The position numbers and the translations under genes were made by a program. Under the pieces are notes generated by a model, which saw nothing but the letters and a program-made list of their open reading frames with translations, was not told where the DNA came from and did not search any database. A stretch of 42,624 bases of DNA from Acanthaster planci. Taxonomy: Eukaryota > Echinodermata > Asteroidea > Valvatida > Acanthasteridae. The stretch covers positions 4,198 to 46,821 of the forward strand of contig NW_019091380.1 of the NCBI RefSeq assembly GCF_001949145.1, written 5' to 3'. Below are positions 34,376 through 42,624 of this stretch, piece by piece. Position 1 is the first letter of the stretch. Every line of letters starts with the position of its first letter.

Positions 34376-34997
34376 GGCAGCATCACAATAATTTCGCCTC
34401 TGATCCGGTGGTTGCGATAGCAACACCACAACAAATTAAGCAAGAGTCCCGGCATAACTGGAGCCGTGAATCATCTAATAATTATATTGCCGCCATTCGG
34501 ATATTGTGCACTCAGCAATCAGTTTATTTTCAGTGGTGTTTATATTTTGTCATTCAACATCAACAATTTAAACAACTGCGCAAGCTCTGAAACAATCTCA
34601 GTCTGTATTAAAGGTGCTGGCCAAAGTTACCCCAAAACTATTTAGCATATTTTTAGCCAGGGCCCTCCGACCAGGGCTCTTTTCAATGTTATCAATCTTC
34701 TTCTAATACCCTCTTTCTTGTAATATTCATTGATATAGCATATGTTTTCCTAATTTTTACACAAATGTGGTGTGCTGCAACTTTCCTGCTTCATATTTCA
34801 CAAGGTGTTTACATAAGAAGTGAATGAACCCTCTTTTTCACCTGTTGTTATGATTTAGCTCTAACCTCCTTTCTGTTCTCTGAGTTGCCGTTATATTTTC
34901 TCTCCTTGATGTCAGTTTACCGTACTTTTTTGACATCTTGTTTCTCTCTGTGGTCACTGAACTTTTGACGACCCTGTTGGCAAAAACATGCAATGTT
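34376..34997. other. No gene seen; probably includes the 3' end of element copy 2
   Basis: AT-rich, non-coding. The minus-strand ORF2 of copy 2 loses homology to copy 1 just right of here. No terminal inverted repeat was found. Confidence 0.45.
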
Positions 34998-37099
34998 TCC
35001 ATGTGTTTTCATGACTTGGTTACAAAGTCGTTCAGCTTCTCAAGACCTTGCTGACAGAAAAACGGAGGATTACCATATACATGTAGGCGCATGACTTCAT
35101 GTACATGGTTTGCAAGGACATGCATGTAGGGAGTTACATCTTTTGCCAAGTATACATTCTGGTACAACATAACCCATTCTTTAGCTGATGACTAAAATTC
35201 GTCAATCTCAGCTGATGCAGAATCTTTGTTCAACTGACCGATCAATGATCTGAAACTATTCCAGAGGGTTTGAATTTGTGGTAACTTGGGGTGGTCTGGA
35301 ATGATTACAGCCAAATCAATTTTTGCCAAAATTTGCTTGTGTTCTGGTCCTGTAAAAGTCTGGGCCTGGATTTGTGAATCTTTTACTGCATATTTCCAGT
35401 CAGTGATGCCCAAGTCATTAATGAAATTCTGAAGTCGCATCAGATTGCTGCAAGTTTCTAGTTTGAGGTTTGGATTTAGCCGTGTAATATTCTCACACTG
35501 CTGGAGGTAAAAAGTCACTTGATACACTAGTTTATCCATGATCCTCAAGAACAAATGTAAAGTGTCTGGGACGACTTTAACAATGGGAACAGAAGGAAAT
35601 ATTGGGGCAGAATTGCAGTTAAATTTAATTTTACTGGACTTCGGCTTCTGGGAGCATTCAATGATTTCTTCGACCGTTCTTGCTCCCTTACTTGTATCTG
35701 CCATTGACCAAATTTTTAGTCATATCTGCCCGTTCAAGTTTTGGACATTTGCACCAAAGACAGGAGAATGTTAGACGCAAAACCCCCTGTGCCAGTGATT
35801 TGATTGAGAAATTTTAGATCACCGCCGAGGAACTTTTCAATGCTAATCACCTTTTCCCCAAGTGTTATGGAATCCAAACTATTAAACTCCTCAATCAATT
35901 CCCTCAAAGCTTCTTGTATACATTCTCCTGTCTCTGGGCGTTGCACTACAACAAGCAGGTAATTCCCACGTTCTGACCGACAATGTTCGTCACCAGTGAT
36001 AGTATAAGTCACATTTATGAGATGTTTTTTTGGTTCCCGCCCGTGTCCCATCCCCACTTAGCTTTATTTTCACTGTTCCCTCCTGAATAAGATGCATATT
36101 TGAAGGATTACCCAAAGTTTGAACCAGGTGACCAGACAGTGACTTAAATACACCCCTGTTCTTTCCAACCAAAGTCTTTATTTCAAACGTGCTGTTTGGT
36201 TCGCGTCTTCTTTTCTTTATGTGACACATTCTGGGTAGGGAACGAACACGTTGGGCAATTTCATGGTATGCTTTATCTCCAATGTTAAAGGAGTCCATAA
36301 TGAATATCATTTCATCATTTCTTCTCGAGTCACTTTCCTCTTTGTATTCTGGACTGGGACATTTTGCTCATTGAAAACTACATGGACAATTTGGCCATCA
36401 TCATTTTGGAATTGAGCATTCACATGTATTGCCCGACATCCCATGTTGCTGAGGTTTCCAAACATGTCTTGAACCATTTTGAATTTTTGATCTTTATGAC
36501 GTCGTTTTTGCGATTTACTGTAACAAGCCTTCCCCATGCTCCGACCCCTTTCTCCTCGTTGGCGCTTTACTGGATTCGATAATCTCTGCAGTTTCCTTTG
36601 TAATTCTTTGGTCTCTTCCTTAGCATTTTTCAGCTCAATCCCTATATCGTTCAACTCGTTTTCCAACTTTCTTCTTTTACAACTTTCATTCTCAAGCTCA
36701 TTTTTCTAGTTGCCGTTTAGTTGGGCTGCCTGTTTTGTGTTGGACTTTCATTTTGTACACAGATTCCCCCCATCTTTTCAACAATTTCTTGCGTCCACTT
36801 GTTCCTTTTGCACTTGTCCATTTTTTCCACAGTCTACCCAATTTACTTTCGAGAAACTTCAAAGAGTCCACTCTACAATTTTCAAGGGACACATGGTATT
36901 TTGCTAATATGCGTAGAAATACGGATTGAATATTTTTGTTAATCTCCCTGACCAAATTAAACAGAAAAATGTCAGAAACATCAATCTCAACAATACGGGC
37001 GTTTGTATCCGTTTCATCAGGAGTTGCACAAACAGGACATACATGTACAATAGACATCAATGCCAAAAGCAGAATTATGAAAGGTCCAAAAAGATCCAT
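34998..37099 (-). pseudogene. Element copy 2, ORF2: DDE-nuclease-like protein with signal-peptide-like N-terminus, broken
   Basis: Starts at the ATG 37097-37099 (MDLFGPFIILLLALMSIV, strongly hydrophobic), then ARIVEIDVSDIFLF. A coiled coil follows (CKRRKLENELNDIGIEL, about 36640-36690), then a basic stretch (KSQKRRHKDQKFK), MIFIMDSFNIG, KIKLSGDGTRAG (first Asp, codon 36050-36052), GNYLLVVVQRPETG, FLGGDLKFLNQITG (second Asp, codon 35818-35820), CLWCKC near 35740-35760, VVPDTLHLFLRIMDK, FTGPEH, KDVTPYMHVLANH, and QQGLEKLNDFVTK (Glu, codon 35039-35041). At least four frame changes (near 36700, 36308, an A7 run near 36030, and 35745), a TAG at 35192 and a TGA near 35000 disrupt it. The motif order fits cut-and-paste DDE transposases with a zinc-binding insert. 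The similarity to RAG1/Transib-type enzymes is my inference only. Confidence 0.75.
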
Positions 37100-37277
37100 G
37101 GCTTTGGAGAAAAAGAATGTGGAAAAAAAAATCGTGAAAATAATGTGACAACAAACGCTGATGTTCGACCTTGTGTTCAAAATGTGTGGGAATTAGATGT
37201 ACATCTACATGTACATTGAAATCAGATTAGTAATACATGTACATTAGTACATTACATCAAAATCCTACATGTATAAT

Positions 37278-37985
37278 TTAATAATAGAAGAACCTGTGCG
37301 GCAAAAAGGACTGGAAATCAAACTTGTTTCCCAGGCCACGGACAAATTTCAATTTAAAAACAAAACCTCTATGGATAATTTCTAAATTACCATCAGAAGA
37401 AAACTGTTCCAGGGGTTTTTCTCTCTGTGAGGCGACAGCTGACTGTACAAGGTATCACAAAAGCAAAGTCCCCTTGGCTATTAAAAATTCGCCAGTGCCA
37501 TCCTTCTCCTAAAAGAGTGTTAAAGGCCGTCAAAAGTTCCAAATGGAATTGACCAGATTCTGTTTGCTTCCCAAGCGGCGCAATTTCGTCAAACAACTCT
37601 CTTTGGATTGGCAATTCAATGTTTACAATACTGTCAACTTTGCGTTGGCCATGGAGTGATTCCTTGATGGCAATCTTGAGCTGCTCAACAAAGAAAGTCC
37701 TTCCCTCCGGAGTACTTTCCACAAAGTAATTGGGAATGTCAATTATCGTGTCAGCTGGCCGCCATTCATCATATTCTGCAGATTCTCATTCCTCATCTGT
37801 GTAGTGGACCTTGACAAAAAGTTTGTCCTGAACAAATTTAGAGTCCACAACCACCAAACTGTAAAGTTTAGTTGTTGACTAAGACTTTTTCGTTAGGCCT
37901 ACCTGATCTGTTGGCAAAGATGGTCCACTATTCAATAGCCGGTAATCCACTCGTGCAGTTTGCCGGAGCCTTGAGCTTCTCAAAT
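37278..37985 (-). pseudogene. Element copy 2, ORF1: chromo-barrel-like segment plus conserved unknown domain
   Basis: Reads TARVDYRLLNSGPSLP, a TAG, VVVDSKFVQDKLFVKVHYTD, a TGA, EYDEWRPADTIID, STPEGRTFFVEQLKIAIKES, LHGQRKVDSIVNIEL, LGEGWHWRIFNSQGDFAFV, a one-base frame change in an A5 run near 37415, then ERKPLEQFSSDG and a basic tail to TAA at 37278. The 'VKVHY...EYDEWR.AD' pattern is what chromo-barrel and Tudor-knot domains show, which bind methylated histone tails or nucleic acid. The rest has no family I can name. ORF2 starts 178 bp downstream. No ATG is clear at the start. Confidence 0.65.
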
Positions 37986-38021
37986 TGCTGCCATCAGAAT
38001 CAGCCTTGAAATTTCAAATCT

Positions 38022-38962
38022 GTATGGAAATAACAATGACATGACAAATCAAACAATCATAGGCCTAGGTCTTAGGGGCCTACGCCTAAATCGCTCGTCA
38101 AGTTCACTGTCAAAAACAGAAATGAAAATATTGGGGTTTGTATAGTTATTATTGCTAGTAAACATCATAAAATCTCACCTTTTCATGCACTGCAAGTGCA
38201 AGTACATGTGTACATGTAGGCCTATGCCACGTGTGCATCCCACGCTGGCACTGCACGTATCACCCCTCTACATGCGATGAACTGATCCGTGCGATCTGGT
38301 TGGCATTTTCAGTTTTAAAAAGAGGCTAAAATTGTACCAAAACGAAGTCTAGCAGGTTTACAAAAAGACCTACACGGAGCAGAAAGTATCCTTGTCATCA
38401 ACAATATGTGTAAATCGGCTGAAATGGATCAGCACATCAAAAAAGATACGAGAATAGTACACATGGATCGTTTGGCAAGTAAACGGCGTCTGCAAAAGCG
38501 TGTCATGGGCAAGTCTGGTGCCAGTCGCCAGTCCGGTGCACACCGCGTTCTCAAGTGCCGCGGTTGCAATAGGTCGTTGACCGGACTATAAATGAACAGC
38601 AAGCCGAACCTCAGAACAAAAGCGATGTCTGATTTGACAAGAAAAGTGCCCCTGGTTCTTCTCAACCAATCAAAGTGATTTTTACATGAAAGGAAAGCTG
38701 ATTGTCTTCCCTTTCAGAAACCATGCGAGGCAAATGTGTACGGCTGGGTTCACACGTTTGGCGTTCGAAGAAGTAAACCCGCACCCTCAAAAAACGGGAA
38801 AATGTGCCGAGACCTCCATAGGAAACGCGAAATTTTCACTGTGTTGCCTGTCTTTTAATGGAAAAGTGGACATTATTATTCGCCTTCAATCATGAAGAAA
38901 TGATATTCATGTGAAAGAGAAAAATCTGTATTTTGTATTGCGATGCGAGGAGGTAAGTTTAA
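38022..38962. other. Spacer with a possible retroelement scrap
   Basis: Contains TAGGCCTA and TACATGTA words (38062-38100, 38200-38226). An ORF at 38406-38591 (+) reads RIVHMDRLASKRRL, faintly like the C-terminal tail of retroviral-type integrases ('vvHvdRL'), then KCRGCNRSL. This is too little to assign. No gene is called. Confidence 0.4.
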
Positions 38963-41131
38963 TCAACATACTTTCTGCAAAGTATCATGGTCGACACAGG
39001 CATGATCCAATCTACCTCCAACTCTCAGCACGTTACCCATGAGGACAGGGCTCAAACATTTAAGTCGCTTGTCAGTTTGCCAGCATGGGAAAGTACGTCG
39101 CTGGTCAATGGACAGAATCACCATCTCACTTTCTTTCAACTCCGAAATATGTAAATTACCTAGTACAGCTTGCTGGTGTTTCAGCCTAGCTTGCAGATTT
39201 CTTACGAATCTTACTACCCACCCCCAAACACGTCGCAGCCTGGTCCATGACGAGTACTTACCAGCGAGTGTTGCTATAGAGTCATTAGTCTGTAGCTGTC
39301 TTGTAGTCTGTGCAACCACTGCAATTTTCTTCACTTCTGGGTCATACATCATACTGTTGCTGTGATGATGCAAGTCAGTTACAGGCCACGAAGTCTCTCC
39401 TTTGCCAAGGAAGTCTGGTCCTGCAAGCCACTTACTTAAGTCATACGTTCCTCGAGAGCCACCATCGGCCGGATTCTGCTCACTGGGTACGTGTCTCCAC
39501 TGATGCTTAGATGAAACACTTAAGATCTTACTAACCCTATTGGCCACAAATGGTTTGTAGCGTTTGGTTTCATTCCTAATATAGCCTAATATTATCGTGG
39601 AGTCGCTCCAGTAAATTTTCTCCGGCAGGACGTAGTCAAGTTCCTTCCTAATGGTGCTGCCAATAGTGGCTGCTAGAACTGCCGCCATTAGCTCTAGTCT
39701 CGGGATTGTCACAGATCTCAGAGGACTTACCCTTGTCTTGCCAAGGGTGAACACAGTTGTAACTTGTCCGTCATCATGTTCCACTCGGAGGTAGGCAACA
39801 GCTGAGTAGCCATTTTCTGAAGCGTCACAGAAGATATGCAATTGGACACTCGAAGCAATATTAAATCTCAGCCACCTAGGTAGGCTTACCTGTGACAAGA
39901 GTGGTATGTGGTGTAACCATGCTCTCCACTTTCTCTGTTCTTCATCTGTCAACAGTTGGTCCCAATCTGCGCCTCTTCTACAAACATCTTGGAGCAAAGA
40001 CCTAGCAATCAAGACAAAGGGAGAGGCAATCCTTAGAGGGTCGAAAATAGAACAGGTTACTGACAAGAGTCCTCTCCTAGTCATTGACTTTACCTTTGGA
40101 ACTAGCTGAAAGGTGAAACTATCACTTTCAGCATTCCAACAGACTCCAAGTGTCCTTTCAGTGGGCAGCTCGTCTAGGGATAATGAGAGCAAGGATGCTC
40201 TCTCTGTCTCGGGAACACATTCGATTACCTTTCGGTCGTTGCTAAGCCATTTCGTCAACTTGAAGCCGCCTTCAGTCAATATCTGCTTCAACCTGTGTAC
40301 GATCCTAACAGCAGTGTCTGTGGTTTCTACTGAACACAAACAATCATCAACGTAAAATCCATGACGGATTGTTTTCATAGCCTTTCTGCCAACCTCATCC
40401 TGGTTTTCAGCCTCGTTGTCATCTGCGGTCTGCTTCAGAGCCTTGCCTGAACAGCAAGGCGAAGACGTAGTACCAAAGAGATGTACACACATTCGATATT
40501 CCTTGGGTAACTTACCCATGTCTCCCTTTTCCCACCACAGGAACCTCAGTACATCTCTGTCTGATTCCGACATCCTCACCTGGTGAAACATGGCTTCTAT
40601 GTCTGCGACTACTGCAACCTTTCCTTGTCTGAAGCGCAGCAATACGCCTAGTAGGTTGTTCATGAGGTCTGGGCCCTTTAACAGCTGGTCGTTCAGGGAG
40701 GTTCCTCCAAACTTGGCTGCGCAATCGTAGACAACTCTTACCTTTTTTTTATGTGGGTGCACAACTGGGTTGTGTGGTAAGTACCACACGTTTCCAGGCG
40801 TGCCACCTCCAGGTACTGGCTCAGCGTACCCTCTTTCAAGATAGCCTTCTATGACTTCGGTATATTTGGTTTTCATGTCCTCGTCTGCAGCTAGACGCTT
40901 CTTCAGGGATAATAGCCTAGACTCTGCCATTGACCTGTTAGGTGGCATGAAGTGTTCATTGTGTTTCCACAGAAGACCCATTTCATAGTGGCCATCTTTA
41001 GTCTTTCTAATGGTGGAACTCATGATTTCCCTTGCTCTGACATCTTCCGCTGAGTCTTCGTACTGGCTAAGGCCACTGTTTTCCACTGCCCATGATTTAT
41101 GGATTTCATCTAGTAACCACTGGTTACTCAC
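38963..41131 (-). pseudogene. BEL/Pao reverse transcriptase and RNase H (722 codons open)
   Basis: An unbroken 722-codon frame. Reverse transcriptase: VRVVYDCAA at residues 131-139, VADIEAMFHQV at 175-185 (first catalytic Asp 177), active-site YVDD at 260-263. RNase H: FCDASENG with Asp436, PRLEL with Glu480, and YWSDST with Asp510. A linker leads to LRVGGRLDHA (702-711), the normal start of the Pao integrase zinc-binding region. Homology stops there and the frame closes 12 codons later. The first in-frame ATG-type start is not evident (position 41131 is GTG), because upstream it runs on from the protease after a single in-frame TGA at 41153-41155. Confidence 0.88.
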
Positions 41132-41152
41132 CTGGATGCGGTTGAAGTTACA

Positions 41153-41680
41153 TCATCCACCTGTTCGCCCTCCTGGTCCCATTATAGTCCACCCAAGGGG
41201 AGTCTTAATTCCATATGAATCTTTGGGCTCACCCTTCCTTTCATCTTGGACCCAAAATGCATGGGGCACATCCACAGCAATAAGTAAATCAACCCTCTCA
41301 TGTTGATTGTTTTCCCATGGGATGGACCTCAAGTGGTTCCACTTCGCCAGTTCCTCCACCGTGGGACAACTATCTGCAGGGGCTGGAATGTCCTTTACAG
41401 TTCGAAAGTCAATGTCTACATTCTCACACTCATACTTGCCTTTGACGGAGAGTCGGAAAGTCCAACCCTCGTCCTCTCTGCTACCATTTATCGTTGAAGG
41501 TGTAAACTTTAATCGTTCTCCGCTTACACCCGATTGCCTCATCAAGTTCTCAGAACATAAGCTTGTATCAGATCCATCATCCAAAAGTGCAAGGGTACTC
41601 ACCTGATGGCCATTGGTTGAAGTTGCAACCACTGGCAGAATCCGCATAAACACCTTGTTTCCACTGGAGATTGGTGTTGA
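41153..41680 (-). pseudogene. BEL/Pao aspartic protease region
   Basis: Contains FMRILPVVATSTNG followed by LALLDDGSDTS, the DUF1758-type retropepsin active site (Asp of DDGS near 41577). It then has VDLLIAVDVPHAFWV and IKTPLGWTIMGPGG, which lead directly into the reverse transcriptase frame. A single TGA (41153-41155) separates the two. It is joined to gag by a frame change near 41680. Confidence 0.82.
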
Positions 41681-42440
41681 CTTTAACCTCTTCGGGTGGG
41701 TGAAGCAGATTATGATGCTTGTGGGATCCACACCTGCAGGTCCAATTTCTGCGACACTTGGAAACAACATGGCCAGTTACAAGACACCTGAAAGATAGCC
41801 TCTTGGACATAGCAAGCTCAGTTCTCTTCTCATGGCTCATCTCTAGGAATTCTTTGCAAACATAAACCTGATGCTCACCGCCACAAACGTAGCACTTCAG
41901 TAGTTTGCGTACCTTCGTGTTGATGTTATTCGAGTTCACGTGCGCTGGTTTGGGGCCCCTTTGATCTACCATGTTCTTTGACTTGGTCATATTCATGCCA
42001 AACAAGGTTGAAGACACTTCAGCATTCTTGACAAGGAAGTCAAGAAGGTCTTTGAACTGTGGCTCCTTCTTTGAATCGGTCAGGATGTCATGTGCCTTTT
42101 TCACCCATGCAATCTGTAGTCTATTGGGCAACAAATCCTGTACCTTTAACAAATTACGTGTACTGTTAAGATCATTTGTACACCCAAGTTTGGTTAAAGT
42201 CACAAGGCATTTCTTCATGGAAGCAATCAAGTCCCATAAGGCATCAGTGTCATTTGGTCTTATTGGCCGTCTGTTTGTGAGCTCACACATGAGGGCGTTC
42301 AAAATCATGTAAGGTTGACCAAACTGTGTGCGCAATATCTGCTTAGCTTCATCGTAGCCAGCATCGCCAAGCAAGTCGCAACACTCTATATAGCTGCGCG
42401 CCTTTCCTTGACACATCGTTTTCAACGAGTGAGGTTGCAT
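41680..42440 (-). pseudogene. BEL/Pao gag with zinc knuckle
   Basis: DUF1759-like helical part (KARSYIECCDLLG, AKQILRTQFGQPYMI, ALWDLIASMKKCL, LLPNRLQIAWVKKA), then a classical CCHC knuckle CYVCGGEHQVYVC (C183, C186, H190, C195 counted from 42440). A second knuckle has lost its first cysteine (SFRCLVTGHVVSKC), and a CRCGSHKHHNLLH stretch follows. The frame changes near 41680 into the protease. Confidence 0.85.
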
Positions 42441-42624
42441 TTCACCTTACGTTCTATGTTTGTTTCAAAGTTTGTCATGAAGGAGAAAAACTCAATAGGG
42501 TTTCCACTGAACTTTGCATATTCTGTTTTGGGTAGCTCTATGGCTAATTTGATCTCATTGAACTCGTTTAACCTGCCACTTGCATCACAACCGCCACTTG
42601 ACTTGCTATTACTGATTGCACAGG
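42441..42624 (-). pseudogene. BEL/Pao gag, N-terminal continuation cut by window edge
   Basis: In a different frame from the rest of gag, this encodes LPKTEYAKFSGNPIEFFSF and KVKCNLTR. These are typical of the DUF1759 start (a 'fsGdp.ew..F...f' pattern). A one-base loss near 42434 separates it from the downstream frame. The true start lies outside the window. Confidence 0.75.

Larger units (their letters stand above)
38963..42624 (-). mobile_element. BEL/Pao LTR retrotransposon, internal part, 3'-truncated; continues beyond the window
   Basis: Gag with DUF1759-type sequence and zinc knuckles, then a DUF1758-type aspartic protease, reverse transcriptase with YVDD, and RNase H, in the order used by BEL/Pao elements. 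The coding region enters from the right edge and breaks off at 38963, just as the integrase zinc-binding region starts, so the integrase core and the 3' LTR are missing. No LTR is visible in the window. It carries two frame changes and one in-frame stop, so this copy is inactive. Confidence 0.9.

Noticed and set aside
37859-37902. 44-bp intron in ORF1 of element copy 2 (CAG|GTAGGC ... ACAG)
   Set aside because: Copy 1 aligns colinearly through this stretch, so it is coding sequence with an acquired TAG, not an intron.
38406-38591. Integrase C-terminal remnant (RIVHMDRL)
   Set aside because: Only a few residues match a loose pattern, and it is on the opposite strand to the Pao element.

Overview
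This is a 42.6 kb piece of an animal genome, with intron-sized gaps between short candidate exons, a secreted C-type lectin, and many decayed transposons. The over-represented palindromes TACATGTA, TAGGCCTA and TACCGGTA, a foldback element built of short tandem repeats, CR1/L2-type LINE and BEL/Pao remnants, and the lectin all suggest a marine invertebrate deuterostome. An echinoderm is my first guess, but the sequence alone does not settle this. A 310-base N gap shows it is a draft assembly.

Left part (1-13.7 kb): mostly non-coding. It holds a 50-bp tandem repeat at the left edge, a long hairpin (1137-1226), a small DNA-transposon MITE with a 7-bp target duplication (4940-5145), a CCAAT/E-box-rich promoter-like stretch (about 6.2-7.6 kb), a few candidate exons with good splice signals on both strands, and a 690-bp inverted repeat (11029-11716) whose arms look coding-derived. 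The only confidently complete host gene is an intronless secreted protein with a C-type lectin domain and a PAN/apple-like module (13704-14417, +).

Middle (15-26 kb): a foldback element made of 16-bp repeats (15029-15754), next to a hAT-type MITE with a perfect 8-bp target duplication (15942-16365). Then come dispersed repeats, strong dyads near 19.3 kb, two candidate exons near 20.6 and 21.3 kb, and a 67/68-bp minisatellite interrupted by the assembly gap.

Right part (25-42.6 kb): this is the most interesting section. Two diverged copies of one two-ORF element lie in the same orientation (minus strand). ORF1 carries a short chromo-barrel-like 'YDEWRPA' segment plus a conserved unknown domain. 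ORF2 encodes a DDE-nuclease-like protein with GDGTR ... GDLKFL ... CLWCKC ... DTLHLFLR ... QQGLEKLND motifs, a coiled coil, and, unexpectedly, a hydrophobic signal-peptide-like N-terminus in both copies. Copy 1 (32726 to 25477) is split by a CR1/L2-superfamily LINE (26506-30551, +). Removing the LINE joins the two protein halves without loss or gain of a residue relative to copy 2 (about 37985 to 34998). Both copies are broken by frameshifts and stops, so they are relics of the element. Between them is an array of six hairpin-forming 'ccGGTCGtacgCGACC' units at about 52-bp spacing (34.03-34.38 kb). The window ends in a minus-strand BEL/Pao retrotransposon (38963-42624, continuing beyond the edge). 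Its gag, protease, reverse transcriptase and RNase H are recognisable, and its integrase is missing.
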